Shown one piece after another: positions 34,476 through 47,846 of a stretch of DNA of 64,000 nt. The stretch is taken from assembly GCF_900110765.1 (NCBI RefSeq), contig NZ_FOEO01000005.1, forward strand, positions 174,310 through 238,309, read 5' to 3'. Position numbers and translations under genes: made by a program. Under the pieces are notes generated by a model that was given only the letters and a program-made list of their open reading frames with translations, was not told the origin of the DNA and made no database searches. The DNA comes from Pseudomonas sp. NFACC02. GTDB taxonomy: Bacteria > Pseudomonadota > Gammaproteobacteria > Pseudomonadales > Pseudomonadaceae. The stretch's first letter is position 1. Every line of letters begins with the position of its first letter.

Positions 34476-34538
34476 GTCACGCGCACGGCGGGTGAGAATG
34501 CGCAAACACTCGCCGTTCTGAGGAAAAGGAGAGGGCCA

Positions 34539-34976
34539 ATGATGAACAAAGACATAGAACGCATCAAAGGGCAGTGCCATTGCGGCACGGTACGGTTTGA
34601 GGTTCGGCTGACCGACGGGTTGCGCTCCGCGCGCCGTTGCAACTGTTCTTATTGCCGCATGCGGGGCGCGGTCGTGGTCAGTGCGCAATTGTCGGATCTG
34701 ACGATCACCGCCGGGGAGCAGGCGCTGACGCTGTACCGGTTCAACACCGGTGCGGCGAAGCATTTCTTTTGTTCGGTCTGCGGCATTTACACCCATCATC
34801 AGCGCCGCTCGAGCCCCGATCAGTACGGTATCAACGTCGCGTGTCTGGACGGGATCAGCCCGTTTGATTTCGAAGAGGTGCCGGTCAATGACGGCATCCG
34901 CCATCCGCTGGACAACCCGGAACGGGGGAACGACGGCTTGGCGGGCACGCTGAGGTTCATTCCGAGCACGTCCTGA
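34539..34976 (+). CDS. GFA-family (glutathione-dependent formaldehyde-activating-like) protein
   Basis: The 145-residue zinc protein has CxC at 'GQCHCGTVRFEV', CxxC at 'CNCSYC' and CxxC at 'CSVCGIYTH', the metal ligands of the GFA family. The ATG follows GGAGAG. GFA proteins bind zinc and were linked to formaldehyde-glutathione chemistry, but most are uncharacterised. Here no formaldehyde genes are near, so function is open. Confidence 0.85.
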   Translation: MMNKDIERIKGQCHCGTVRFEVRLTDGLRSARRCNCSYCRMRGAVVVSAQLSDLTITAGEQALTLYRFNTGAAKHFFCSVCGIYTHHQRRSSPDQYGINVACLDGISPFDFEEVPVNDGIRHPLDNPERGNDGLAGTLRFIPSTS

Positions 34977-35025
34977 CCCTCGCCAGAGTCTGCGAGTCAT
35001 CTCTCCGCGCGCGGGATGATCAGGC

Positions 35026-35529
35026 TCAGACAGCGGTCTCAAAAATGTCGAGTAAATCCTGCACGGTGCTTTCCAGATAAGCGCCAGCCCGGTAATCCGG
35101 TTTTACGGCATCGCCGCCGTCGATGACGGCGCGCGGTCGTTCAATGAAGCGACCGACCGGCTGGAATTGCTCGTTCAGCACCAGCACGAACGGAATCGAA
35201 ATCCGTTCCAGGTTCAGCCGTTGTTTCAACTCGTTTTCGGCGCGTCCCTTGGTAATGACCCCAAGGCTGATCTTCGGCTGGGTGCGTTGCAGGTAATCCA
35301 TGACCGTGACGTTGATCTGGCAGTCGGGGCACCACATCTCGCCGGCCACCAGCAGATGGAAATGGCCTTTCACGTCTCGCAAGCGCTGGAGCGTGTTCGG
35401 CTTGATCACGTCGGGTTGGGCAATTTTGGCTTTGATCTCGTTCACGGCGCCGATTTCTGGCGGCAGGCCCCGGCGGACAAACGAGTCGAAGTCCTCGGCG
35501 AATTCGAACAGTTCCTGATACGACAACAT
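35026..35529 (-). CDS. Thioredoxin-family protein
   Basis: The ATG at 35529 gives a 167-residue protein whose N-terminal ~65 residues are helical. A thioredoxin fold follows, with active site 'GEMWCPDCQINVTVMDYL' (CPDC) and cis-Pro 'RISIPFVLVLNE'. There is no signal peptide, so it is cytoplasmic. The frame continues 56 codons upstream, overlapping the divergent QOR start, but that part has no ribosome site. Partner unknown. Confidence 0.8.
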   Translation of the reverse strand: MLSYQELFEFAEDFDSFVRRGLPPEIGAVNEIKAKIAQPDVIKPNTLQRLRDVKGHFHLLVAGEMWCPDCQINVTVMDYLQRTQPKISLGVITKGRAENELKQRLNLERISIPFVLVLNEQFQPVGRFIERPRAVIDGGDAVKPDYRAGAYLESTVQDLLDIFETAV

Positions 35530-35695
35530 GTTGATTGACTCGATGAAGGGCAGGGCCACATCCCAGCAGAATTGTGTGCCCGCGGCAACCGCTTGCAGGG
35601 GGGCGGCGCGTATCAAACGCGACCAGGCAAGTCTCTTGAATGCCTTCGAAAAAAACCTGTCAGAACTCGTAACCCGTTTTTTTTGAGGTGCACCC

Positions 35696-36694
35696 ATGAA
35701 TTTGCCAAAGCGTATGCGCTACATCGAAATTACCCAGCCTGGCGGACCGGAGGTATTGAACCTGGCGGAGGCGGACACTCCGCAGGCCGCTGAGCACGAG
35801 CTGCTGATCAAGGTTCACGCGGCCGGCATCAACCGTCCTGACGTGATCCAGCGGACAGGCCATTATCCGATGAAGCTTGGCATGAGCCCGGTACCGGGCC
35901 TTGAAGTGGCCGGCGAAGTGGTGGCGCTGGGCTCGGCGGTGTCGGGTTTCGCCGTGGGCGATCGGATCTGTGCGCTGACCAACGGCGGCGGGTACGCAGA
36001 GTATTGCGTCGTGCCCGCGTCTCAGGCGCTGCCGATTCCGCAGGGCGTCGAGATGATCCAGGCGGCGGCCATTCCTGAAACCTTCTTCACCGTCTGGGCC
36101 AACCTGTTCGAACTGGGTCAGGCGAGCGAAGGCGCTACCGTGTTGATCCATGGCGGCACCAGTGGCATCGGGACCACCGCGCTGATGTTGTGCAAGGCGT
36201 TGGGAATCAAAGCCTTTGCCACGGCGGGCAGCGAGGAGAAATGCGAGCAGATCCGTGCGTTGGGCGGCGAAGCGATCAACTACCGCGAAGCCGCATTCGA
36301 CGAAGTGATAGACCGGCAAACCGGTGGCAAGGGTGTTGACGTGATTCTCGACATCATGGGCGCCAGCTATTTCGAGCGTAACCTCGCGTCACTCGCCCGG
36401 CGTGGGCGTTTGGTGGTCATTGGCTTTCTGGGCGGCGCCCAGGTCAAGGACCTGAACCTGGCGGCGCTGAGCGACAAACAGGCCTCGGTCACCGGTTCCA
36501 TGATGCGTTCGCGCAGCACCGAGGAAAAGGCCGAGATCGCCCGCTCGGTACACGCGTCGGTCTGGCCGCTGTTGAAGCAGGGCCAATGCCTGCCGATCAT
36601 CGACCGGATTTACCCGTTGGCCGAGGCCGCCGACGCCCATCGGCGGATGGAAGAGGGCAACCACATCGGCAAGATTGTGCTGAAGGTCGTGTAG
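35696..36694 (+). CDS. NAD(P)H:quinone oxidoreductase, PIG3/zeta-crystallin family
   Basis: The 332-residue MDR-superfamily enzyme carries an N-terminal GroES-like domain ('VHAAGINRPDVIQRTGHYP') and a Rossmann nucleotide-binding motif ('LIHGGTSGIGTTALMLCKAL'). It has no catalytic zinc ligands, which marks the quinone-reductase branch (TIGR PIG3-type). It should reduce quinones with NADPH. The ATG has a GAGGTG site 7 bases away. Divergent from the thioredoxin-like gene. Confidence 0.9.
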   Translation: MNLPKRMRYIEITQPGGPEVLNLAEADTPQAAEHELLIKVHAAGINRPDVIQRTGHYPMKLGMSPVPGLEVAGEVVALGSAVSGFAVGDRICALTNGGGYAEYCVVPASQALPIPQGVEMIQAAAIPETFFTVWANLFELGQASEGATVLIHGGTSGIGTTALMLCKALGIKAFATAGSEEKCEQIRALGGEAINYREAAFDEVIDRQTGGKGVDVILDIMGASYFERNLASLARRGRLVVIGFLGGAQVKDLNLAALSDKQASVTGSMMRSRSTEEKAEIARSVHASVWPLLKQGQCLPIIDRIYPLAEAADAHRRMEEGNHIGKIVLKVV

Positions 36695-36795
36695 GCAACC
36701 GAACCGGCGCGCCAGTGACTGGCGGTGCGCCGGCCGACGCTGAATCAGGCAGTCCAGGGCGACCCGATCAACAGGCACTGATCCTCAAAAATGCT

Positions 36796-37230
36796 TCACG
36801 CATTCTCGTTACCCGGTCGGGTGAACGAATAGCGGTCGATGTCGGTCCGCAGCGTCCAGCCCTGGTGCTGCCAGTAGCGCGCAGCAGCCTCGTTGGTTTT
36901 GAACACGTCGAGGTGGCATTTTCCGATGCCCAGCGCTTCGAGGCTCGACAGGCAACGCTCGACCAGTCGGTTGGCGATGCCCTGACGTCGAAACTCGGGC
37001 AGCACCAGCAGGTGCTGCAGGTAGCCGCGACGCCCGTCGTGGCCAGACATCACGCACCCGCAGAGGCCGGTTTCACTCTCGGCCACGAAGCTCAGGCCGG
37101 GGTTGCGTTGCAGATAGCGGCCGGTCGCTTCGCGGGAATCGGCATCGCGCAGCGAGATGCCGGGGGTGTTGCTCATCAGGGCAATGACGGCATCGTAGTC
37201 GTCCATCGTCATGACACGGATGTTGATCAT
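36796..37230 (-). CDS. GNAT-family N-acetyltransferase
   Basis: The 144-residue single GNAT domain has the acetyl-CoA motif A 'LQHLLVLPEFRRQGIANRLV' (RRQGIA) followed by 'FKTNEAAARYWQHQGW'. The start is the ATG giving MINIRVMTMDDYDAV; the frame extends 23 codons further without support. Substrate cannot be inferred. It lies convergent with the quinone reductase gene, 101 bases apart. Confidence 0.85.
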   Translation of the reverse strand: MINIRVMTMDDYDAVIALMSNTPGISLRDADSREATGRYLQRNPGLSFVAESETGLCGCVMSGHDGRRGYLQHLLVLPEFRRQGIANRLVERCLSSLEALGIGKCHLDVFKTNEAAARYWQHQGWTLRTDIDRYSFTRPGNENA

Positions 37231-37505
37231 GGGAGAACCTGTCGGCAGTCGGGACGAGCAGGGTAGCAGAGCGTTTCGGCGCTGATGTGACAGCAGCATG
37301 TCAGTGATGCCGAGGAGCGTGAAAGTCTCTCTCTATCAGCCATCAATGCTTTGCCTATTAGACCTCTGGCGGAACATTGCTACCCTTGGTCTGGCATCGG
37401 CTATCGCCGTGCGATTGAAGCTTGTAAGGCAATAACAATACGCACCTTGTGCGACTGAGTTCCCTCGTCGCCGTCTTGAGCCCTTACGGCGCTCGACGGT
37501 TATGA

Positions 37506-39788
<2,283 letters not shown>

Positions 39789-39810
39789 CACGCGGGCCGA
39801 TCTGAAAACC

Positions 39811-39840
39811 AACGCCTCCCGAGTGGAGGCGTTTTCGTTT
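39811..39840 (+). terminator. katG terminator
   Basis: Perfect stem AACGCCTCC / GGAGGCGTT with a 5-base loop, followed by TTCGTTT, 23 bases after the katG stop. Confidence 0.85.
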
Positions 39841-40084
39841 CTGCCCTACGGCGCGGTGTACCAGATAGACCGCGTGGTTGTGGTTTGCTGCCGCTGCGCG
39901 CCTGATCCACCGCGCCGGGAGATTTTCATCTGATCCGTATTTTTTTGATAAACCTGGCGCTGTATTGAAACAGCGATCTACCTCACACTGGCAACCACTC
40001 CAGACCTCCTGGCTGAGGCAGACTGGCGTGATGAAGCGGCATGCAGTCATCTGCACCGCAACCCTGTCATTGAGAGGAGGCCTT

Positions 40085-40168
40085 ATGGCCAAGATGACGC
40101 TTTTCCTGTTGGGCTTCCTGGCCCTGACCCTCACGATCGGCATGCTGGCGACCATTCCGCCGGGTTGA
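40085..40168 (+). CDS. 27-aa hydrophobic small protein
   Basis: A very good site (GAGGAGG, 4 bases before ATG) precedes a 27-codon frame, MAKMTLFLLGFLALTLTIGM...PPG. It is almost entirely one membrane segment with a basic N-terminus and a short tail, the normal shape of a small membrane protein. It lies alone between the katG terminator and a lipoprotein operon. It could be a stress-related small membrane protein; function unknown. An upstream in-frame ATG (40030) has no site. Confidence 0.6.
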   Translation: MAKMTLFLLGFLALTLTIGMLATIPPG

Positions 40169-40323
40169 TACCGGCACGGTCGTCGGCGTTGTTCGCTGCA
40201 TGGCGTTTACTCCGGCTGCATTCCTGTATAACTTGTACAAAACATTTATTCTGTACAGGTTTTTGTTGCAGCTTGTTAAGGGGCGTCCAATGAAGGATTG
40301 CCCGCTGAACATTGGAGAATGTC

Positions 40324-40896
40324 ATGCTCAAGCGCTTGCTGCCGTGGATCTTCGTCGGGCTGGCGGGGTGTTCAGGGGTCGATGTACAGCACTACCGGCA
40401 AGAACAGCCGACGCTTGAACTTCGTCAGTTTTTCACCGGGCATCTTGATGCCTGGGGCATGTTCCAGAAGCGCTCCGGGGAGGTCACCAAGCGCTTTGTC
40501 GTGAACATCCACGGCTACCCCCGTGGCGACCAGATGATCCTCGAAGAAAACTTCACGTACAGCGACGGCACCCGCCAGCAACGGATCTGGACGCTGACCC
40601 CTGACGGTGTGGGACGTTGGCGGGGTCGCGCCGCCGATGTGGTCGGCGAAGCCCTGGGTGAAGTCGCGGGGAATACGCTGCACTGGACATACGTGCTGAG
40701 TCTGCCAGTGGACGGCAAGGTGTATCAGGTCGATTTCGATGACTGGATGTACCTGATGGACGACCGCACGATGATCAACCGGTCGTCCATGAGCAAGTTT
40801 GGGGTGGAGGCCGGTCAGGTGACGCTGTTTTTCCGCAAGCAACCTGACGCGCCAGCTCCGGCAACAGCGCCTGATGTCCAGGAGACCCGGCAATGA
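40324..40896 (+). CDS. DUF3833-family lipoprotein
   Basis: The start at ATG with a GGAGAA site gives MLKRLLPWIFVGLAGCSGVDV, a lipoprotein signal with lipobox LAGC. The 190-residue protein is a beta-rich single domain typical of DUF3833 ('FFTGHLDAWGMFQKRSGEVT', 'DDWMYLMDDRTMINRS'). It overlaps the next gene by 4 bases. DUF3833 genes are often next to photolyase genes in pseudomonads, as here, but the molecular role is unknown. Confidence 0.82.
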   Translation: MLKRLLPWIFVGLAGCSGVDVQHYRQEQPTLELRQFFTGHLDAWGMFQKRSGEVTKRFVVNIHGYPRGDQMILEENFTYSDGTRQQRIWTLTPDGVGRWRGRAADVVGEALGEVAGNTLHWTYVLSLPVDGKVYQVDFDDWMYLMDDRTMINRSSMSKFGVEAGQVTLFFRKQPDAPAPATAPDVQETRQ

Positions 40897-41204
40897 CCCT
40901 TACCGAACTGTGTGCGTGGGTGGCGTCCGGGCAGGAGCCGCTGGAGCTTGAATTACTGTCGATCGAGGGCGGCATCTACCTGCTGCAAGCGCGGGTCGGT
41001 TCGGCGGTTCATCCGATCAGGACGCGTACGGGGCAGGCCATTCAACTCCGTTCGGTGACCCACGCACGCGAGGTACTTGAGGATTTACCGGCGCCCGTGC
41101 CGTTCTATCTGGTGCATTGCGTGGTTCACACTGAAATGTGCGGATTTGACCATGGGCCTCAAGCGCCCCTACGCGTTCCCCTGGCGCTGGACTCGACCTG
41201 GTGA
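40893..41204 (+). CDS. DUF6482-type hypothetical protein
   Basis: The ATG overlaps the lipoprotein stop (ATGA), and the TGA overlaps the GTG of the photolyase gene (GTGA), so the three are one operon. The 103-residue product has mixed alpha/beta character with 'LELELLSIEGGIYLLQARVG' and no motif. The family assignment is from memory of sequence style and neighbourhood. Confidence 0.65.
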   Translation: MTLTELCAWVASGQEPLELELLSIEGGIYLLQARVGSAVHPIRTRTGQAIQLRSVTHAREVLEDLPAPVPFYLVHCVVHTEMCGFDHGPQAPLRVPLALDSTW

Positions 41205-42739
41205 CAAGGGTGCGCAGGCTTTGTCTGATCCTGGGCGATCAGCTTTCCTTCGACCTGGCCTCGTTGCACGGCGCAGACCCTTCGGTCGATGAAATCCTGC
41301 TGGCGGAAGTGGTCGAGGAGGCCACCCACGTTGCACACCATCCGCAAAAGATCGTGCTGGTGTTCAGCGCCATGCGTCACTTCGCGCAGGACCTGAGACA
41401 GCGGGGTTACTGCGTGCATTACGTCACCCTGGAGGATCAGCAGAACACCGGCTCGCTGGCCAGTGAGCTGCAACGCTGGCAGACGCTTTTGCAGCCGCAG
41501 GAGATTCATCTCACCGAGTGTGGGGACTGGCGCCTGGAGCTGTCACTCAGGCACACAGGTCTGGTGAGTCATTGGCACAGCGATACGCGCTTTCTCAGTT
41601 CCCGCGCTGATTTTGCCGCGTGGGCCAAAGGCAAGAAGCAACTGCGCATGGAGTTCTTTTACCGGGAGATGCGACGCAAGGGCCAGGTGTTGCTCAACGG
41701 TGACGGCAGTCCGGTCGGTGGCGCGTGGAATTTTGATGCCGAGAATCGCAAGCCCTTGGCCAAAGGCATCATCGCGCCCTCGCCAATGCGATTCCCTACC
41801 GATGCCATTACTGACGACGTACTCGCGCTGGTCGGCAAACGCTTTGCCGATCACTACGGCTCGCTCAAGGATTTTGATTATCCGGTCGACCATGCAGGCG
41901 CGCAGACCCTTTGGGCGCAGTTTCTCGATCAGGGGCTGGCGTCTTTCGGCGACTATCAGGACGCGATGGCCGCAGACCAGCCGTTTCTCTTTCACTCCCG
42001 CATCAGCGCCGCGTTGAACATCGGTCTGCTGGATGTGCGGCAGCTGTGTGCCGACGTCGAAGCGGCGTACTGGTCGGGACGCGTCGCCCTCAACGCTGCC
42101 GAGGGTTTCATTCGGCAATTGATAGGCTGGCGTGAGTACGTGCGTGGGGTCTACTGGCTGCTGATGCCCGATTACGCCGAGCGTAACGTCTTCAACAACA
42201 TCAGGCCGCTCCCTGAGTTCTACTGGACGGGCGACACCAAAATGAACTGCATGAGCCAGGCCATCGGCCAGAGCCTGCAGCATGGCTATGCCCATCACAT
42301 CCAGCGCCTGATGGTGACCGGCAATTTTGCGCTGCTGGCGGGGATTTCGCCTCCGCAGATCTGCGAGTGGTACCTGGCGATCTACATCGATGCGTTCGAC
42401 TGGGTCGAGCTGCCCAACACGCTGGGCATGGTGATGCATGCCGACGGCGGGTATCTGGGTTCCAAGCCTTACTGCGCGAGCGGTCAGTACATCCATCGCA
42501 TGTCCGACTATTGCCGGGGCTGTGCGTACAACGTCAGTGAAAGCACCGGCGAGAATGCATGCCCCTTCAACGCCTTGTACTGGCATTTCCTGATGCGCCA
42601 TCGTGATCTTCTTCAACACAATCAGCGCATGGCAATCATCTACAAAAACCTTGGGCGCATGAGCGAAGACAAGCAACAGGCGCTTTGGCAGCGTGGCGAA
42701 GACCTGCTCGCCAGGCTCGATGCCGGCGAAACCCTGTGA
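41201..42739 (+). CDS. phrB: FeS-containing cryptochrome/photolyase (FeS-BCP, (6-4)-photolyase type)
   Basis: The 512-residue protein starts with GTG and the short FeS-BCP N-terminus 'LCLILGDQLSFDLASL'. It lacks the classical CPD photolyase N-terminus. The C-terminal part carries the iron-sulfur Cys set ('YCASGQYIHRMSDYCRGCAY' and 'GENACPFNALYW') and the FAD-binding 'FDWVELPNTLGMVMHADGGY' region. Proteins of this class repair (6-4) photoproducts with light. The stop overlaps the start of the DUF2256 gene. Confidence 0.9.
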   Translation: MTRVRRLCLILGDQLSFDLASLHGADPSVDEILLAEVVEEATHVAHHPQKIVLVFSAMRHFAQDLRQRGYCVHYVTLEDQQNTGSLASELQRWQTLLQPQEIHLTECGDWRLELSLRHTGLVSHWHSDTRFLSSRADFAAWAKGKKQLRMEFFYREMRRKGQVLLNGDGSPVGGAWNFDAENRKPLAKGIIAPSPMRFPTDAITDDVLALVGKRFADHYGSLKDFDYPVDHAGAQTLWAQFLDQGLASFGDYQDAMAADQPFLFHSRISAALNIGLLDVRQLCADVEAAYWSGRVALNAAEGFIRQLIGWREYVRGVYWLLMPDYAERNVFNNIRPLPEFYWTGDTKMNCMSQAIGQSLQHGYAHHIQRLMVTGNFALLAGISPPQICEWYLAIYIDAFDWVELPNTLGMVMHADGGYLGSKPYCASGQYIHRMSDYCRGCAYNVSESTGENACPFNALYWHFLMRHRDLLQHNQRMAIIYKNLGRMSEDKQQALWQRGEDLLARLDAGETL

Positions 42740-42878
42740 AGAAGAGCGAACTGCCGAGCAAGGTCTGCGTCGTCTGCGGGCTGCCTTTCACCTGACGCAA
42801 GAAGTGGGAGCGCTGCTGGGATGAGGTGCGCTACTGCTCCGAGCGCTGCCGGCGTAACCGGCGTTCATCGGCGGGCGA

Positions 42879-42888
<10 letters not shown>
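42736..42888 (+). pseudogene. DUF2256 small zinc-ribbon gene with in-frame TGA
   Basis: Starting at a GTG that overlaps the photolyase stop, the frame reads MKKSELPSKVCVVCGLPFT, then TGA at codon 20, then RKKWERCWDEVRYCSERCRR and on to a stop at 42886-42888. The two CxxC/CxxxC pairs and the WRKKW...W core of DUF2256 are otherwise intact; family members have Trp (TGG) where this copy has TGA. One base change explains it. Either a recent nonsense mutation or a sequencing error. DUF2256 genes are usually next to this photolyase type. Confidence 0.8.
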
Positions 42889-44783
<1,895 letters not shown>

Positions 44784-44786
44784 GAT

Positions 44787-44823
44787 TACGAAATCTCGTG
44801 ATGTGTCGCTACGAATATTCGTA
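44787..44823. promoter_or_regulatory. Candidate UAS: tandem palindromes for the sigma-54 activator
   Basis: The perfect 14-base palindrome TACGAATATTCGTA (44810-44823) is preceded 23 bases away, centre to centre, by a degenerate copy TACGAAATCTCGTG (44787-44800). Two helical turns apart and about 130 bases from the sigma-54 promoter is the classical enhancer position. The sites also overlap the activator's own 5' region. Confidence 0.65.
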
Positions 44824-44941
44824 TTTCTACGGGAATGCGTAATCGCCTGAAAGCATCAGAACGCTGACAAATAAGCGGATCAGATAGGGATCTTCTTCGA
44901 AATCAAGCAGTTAATGCCTCAAGAAAACTGCTTTTATTTTC

Positions 44942-44957
44942 TGGCACGGCGTTCGCT
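44942..44957 (+). promoter_or_regulatory. Sigma-54 promoter of nit operon
   Basis: TGGCACGGCGTTCGCT has the -24 GG and -12 GC at the required 10-base spacing and matches TGGCACG-N4-TTGCW at all but one position (T to C). It lies 62 bases before the first nit gene. Confidence 0.85.
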
Positions 44958-45019
44958 CTACCTCAGTGTCACCCGGTGAACGATCCAGAACACCGACAAC
45001 ACCTGAACGGAGCGACGAC

Positions 45020-45502
45020 ATGCCAAGCGTAGACATCAACCACTATCAAGACGGCGACTTCCTGGTCAATTACGAAGAGAAGGTTTTCGAGGACGTCAAA
45101 GCCGAGCCGGGCGAAAAAGCCCTGCTGACCTTCCACACCATCGCGTTCGAGGGGTCGATCGGGCTGGTCAACATGCTTCAGGCCAAGCGCCTGCTGCGCA
45201 AAGGTTTCGAAACCAAAGTGCTGCTCTACGGACCGGGTGTGCAGTTGGGCGTACAACGTGGTTTCCCGACGCTGGGCAACGAAGCGTTCCCGGGGCATCT
45301 GGCCGTGAACAACCAGATCAAGGCGTTCATGGCCGAGGGCGGCGAGGTGTATGCCTGCCGCTTTGCGTTGCAGGCGCTGTATGGCCAGACCGAAAAGGCG
45401 CTGATCGAAGGCATCCGTCCGATCAATCCGCTGGACGTGATGGACCTGCGTCTGCTGATGCGCCGTGAGGGCGCGATGATCATTGATACCTGGACTGCGT
45501 AA
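45020..45502 (+). CDS. nitB: NitB, MSMEG_0572/Sll0783-family protein of Nit1C cluster
   Basis: The 160-residue protein starts at the ATG giving [20 protein letters not shown]. The sequence '[20 protein letters not shown]' and '[20 protein letters not shown]' is characteristic of the MSMEG_0572/Sll0783 family, which is always found in Nit1C clusters and named for a nitrogen-starvation response. It has a DsrE-like look. Biochemical activity unknown. First gene of the sigma-54 operon. Confidence 0.85.
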   Translation: MPSVDINHYQDGDFLVNYEEKVFEDVKAEPGEKALLTFHTIAFEGSIGLVNMLQAKRLLRKGFETKVLLYGPGVQLGVQRGFPTLGNEAFPGHLAVNNQIKAFMAEGGEVYACRFALQALYGQTEKALIEGIRPINPLDVMDLRLLMRREGAMIIDTWTA

Positions 45503-45541
45503 CACTCGACGCCGCCGATTGGGCAGGCTGACGCCAATCCC

Positions 45542-45630
45542 TGTGGGAGCCGGCTTGCTGGCGAAGGCGGAGTGTCAGGCAATGACCTTGTAGCTGACCC
45601 ACCGAATTCGCCAGCAAGCCGGCTCCCACA
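45542..45630. repeat. REPIN with perfect 24-bp arms inside the nit operon
   Basis: The arms (45542-45565 and 45607-45630) are exact inverted copies of a Pseudomonas REP (TGTGGGAGCCGGCTTGCTGG, then CGAA). They can form a long hairpin in the nitB-nitC intergenic mRNA. A third, diverged REP lies at 45670-45693. Confidence 0.9.
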
Positions 45631-45669
45631 AAACAGTGGCGTTCACCCAGGCAACATCTGGCTTGAATC

Positions 45670-45693
45670 TGTGGGAGCCGCTTTGGTCGCGAA
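45670..45693 (+). repeat. Single REP half-site
   Basis: TGTGGGAGCCGCTTTGGTCG and the following CGAA resemble the arms of the REPIN just upstream but differ at several positions. It has no inverted partner nearby. Confidence 0.7.
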
Positions 45694-45772
45694 AGCGATT
45701 GACCGACCCACAGAGAATATCCCGCAAGGTCCGCGCAAGACCCTCATCACAACGCACGACCAGGACAACCCC

Positions 45773-46750
45773 ATGACCACCATCCGCGCCGCCGCCGTTC
45801 AGTTCAGCCCCGTGCTGTACTCCCGCGAAGCCACCGTCGCCAAGCTGTGCAACACCTTGCTTGAGCTGGGTCGCGAGGGTGTGCAATTCGCGGTTTTTCC
45901 GGAAACCGTAGTCCCGTACTACCCCTATTTCTCCTTTGTCCAGCCGCCGTTCGCGATGGGCAGGGAACACCTGCAACTGCTGGAACAATCGGTCACCGTG
46001 CCCTCTGAGGTCACCCGGCAGATCGGTGAGGCCTGTCGTGAGGCCGGCATCGTCGCGTCCATCGGCGTCAACGAGCGTGAAGGCGGGACGATCTACAACG
46101 CCCAGTTGCTGTTCGATGCAGACGGCACGCTGATTCAACACCGCCGCAAGATCACTCCGACCTACCACGAACGCATGGTCTGGGGGCAGGGCGACGGGTC
46201 CGGCCTGCGCGCGGTCGACAGCGCCGTGGGCCGGATCGGTTCGCTGGCCTGCTGGGAGCACTACAACCCGTTGGCCCGCTATGCGTTGATGGCCGACGGC
46301 GAGCAGATCCACGTGGCAATGTTCCCGGGCTCGCTGGTGGGAGACATCTTTGCCGAGCAGATCGAAGTCACCATCCGCCATCATGCCCTCGAGTCCGGCT
46401 GCTTCGTGGTCAACGCCACCGCCTGGCTGGATGCCGACCAACAGGGCCAGATCATGCAGGACACCGGTTGCGCGCTCGGCCCGATTTCCGGTGGCTGCTT
46501 CACCGCCATCGTCTCGCCGGAAGGCAAATTACTCGGTGAACCTTTGCGCAAGGGAGAGGGCTGGGTGGTCGCCGACCTGGACCTGAAACTGATCGACAAG
46601 CGCAAACGCATGATGGATTCGGTCGGGCATTACAGCCGCCCGGAACTCCTCAGCCTGCTGATCGACCGCACGCCGACTGCCAGGGTTCACGAACGCAGCG
46701 CTCACCCGATGATGCCCGCCCGCGAGGAGCTCGATCATGCAGACCAATGA
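45773..46750 (+). CDS. nitC: NitC, Nit1-subfamily nitrilase
   Basis: The 325-residue carbon-nitrogen hydrolase has the catalytic triad visible as Glu44 ('[11 protein letters not shown]'), Lys126 ('[11 protein letters not shown]') and Cys160 ('[11 protein letters not shown]'). The start is the ATG at 45773; the open frame extends 67 codons further back into the REPIN and is not coding there. Nit1-family nitrilases hydrolyse organic nitriles. In Pseudomonas strains that use cyanide as nitrogen source the Nit1C cluster, including this gene, is required. It overlaps nitD by 14 bases. Confidence 0.92.
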   Translation: MTTIRAAAVQFSPVLYSREATVAKLCNTLLELGREGVQFAVFPETVVPYYPYFSFVQPPFAMGREHLQLLEQSVTVPSEVTRQIGEACREAGIVASIGVNEREGGTIYNAQLLFDADGTLIQHRRKITPTYHERMVWGQGDGSGLRAVDSAVGRIGSLACWEHYNPLARYALMADGEQIHVAMFPGSLVGDIFAEQIEVTIRHHALESGCFVVNATAWLDADQQGQIMQDTGCALGPISGGCFTAIVSPEGKLLGEPLRKGEGWVVADLDLKLIDKRKRMMDSVGHYSRPELLSLLIDRTPTARVHERSAHPMMPAREELDHADQ

Positions 46751-47819
46751 ACTGCTCGCTGAATTGCAGTGCCACGGCGTGCGCTGGCCGGCTTCGCAAA
46801 ACGGTCTGTCGCGCCAGGGTGGCGCCGGGCCGTCGGACCATAAGGCGCTGACGTTCGGTGACCGAACCATGATGGTGCCGATCCTCAATCAAGCGTCGCA
46901 AAGCTCTCCGTATCAGGCGCAACCCAGCGCTGACGGCAGCTTGGCGCTGATCTTCCGCGAAGGCCAGCAGGTGGGTCAGGTGAAAATGCCGGGCGTGCCG
47001 AATTTCTACAGCCGCAGCACCGCCGACGGCATTCCCTACTGGAAGATCGCAACCCTGCACAGCAGCGATGTGCTGGCGACCACCGTCTTGCAGCACTGCA
47101 TCCGTTTCAATGATCGCAGCACCTCCTGCCAGTTCTGCGCCATTGGACAGTCCCTGGCGGCAGGCAAGACCATCGCCCGCAAACGCCCCCAGCAACTGGC
47201 CGAGGTCGCAAAAGCTGCCGTGGAACTGGACGGCGTCAAGCACATGGTGATGACCACCGGCACGCCGCAGACCCCGGACCGTGGCGCAGCGATTCTCTGC
47301 GAATCGGCGGCTGCGGTGACGGCCGCCGTCGACCTGCCGATTCAGGCTCAGTGCGAGCCGCCGGATGACGACATCTGGTTTGAGCGCCTGGCTGCCAGCG
47401 GCGTCGTCTCGTTGGGCATGCACCTGGAAGCCGTCACCGATGAGGTGCGTCAGCGGATCATGCCGGGCAAGGCCGAAGTGCCCCTGAGCCGCTATTTCGA
47501 AGCCTTTGAAGCGGCGGTCAAGGTGTTCGGTCGCGGTCAGGTCAGCACCTACATTCTGGCCGGGCTCGGCGACAGCGAATGCGCGATCACCGACATGAGC
47601 GAACGCCTGAGCGCCCTGGGCGTGTACCCGTTCGTGGTGCCGTTCGTGCCCATCGACGGCACACCGCTGGCGCATCACCCCAAGCCCGACAGCGCAATGA
47701 TGGCCCGGCTCTATCCGCAGATTGGCGCGAGCCTGCGTCGCCACGGATTGCACTCGGAAAATATCAATGCGGGCTGTGCCAAATGCGGCGCGTGCTCGGC
47801 GCTGAAGAATCACGAATAG
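46737..47819 (+). CDS. nitD: NitD, MSMEG_0568-family radical-SAM protein
   Basis: The 360-residue protein is the radical-SAM member of Nit1C. The iron-sulfur cysteines appear as Cys121-X9-Cys131-X2-Cys134 ('[18 protein letters not shown]'), a spacing unlike the usual CX3CX2C, so the cluster-binding loop is non-canonical. A second Cys patch, '[12 protein letters not shown]', lies at the C-terminus and may hold an auxiliary cluster. Reaction unknown. It starts inside nitC, so the two are translationally coupled. Confidence 0.85.
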   Translation: MQTNELLAELQCHGVRWPASQNGLSRQGGAGPSDHKALTFGDRTMMVPILNQASQSSPYQAQPSADGSLALIFREGQQVGQVKMPGVPNFYSRSTADGIPYWKIATLHSSDVLATTVLQHCIRFNDRSTSCQFCAIGQSLAAGKTIARKRPQQLAEVAKAAVELDGVKHMVMTTGTPQTPDRGAAILCESAAAVTAAVDLPIQAQCEPPDDDIWFERLAASGVVSLGMHLEAVTDEVRQRIMPGKAEVPLSRYFEAFEAAVKVFGRGQVSTYILAGLGDSECAITDMSERLSALGVYPFVVPFVPIDGTPLAHHPKPDSAMMARLYPQIGASLRRHGLHSENINAGCAKCGACSALKNHE

Positions 47820-47846
47820 ATCTTTTTGCGCCTCGGGAGATGGATC

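Noticed and set aside
45572..45772. 67-codon N-terminal extension of nitC
   Set aside because: It would translate REP and REPIN sequence. The family starts at [10 protein letters not shown].
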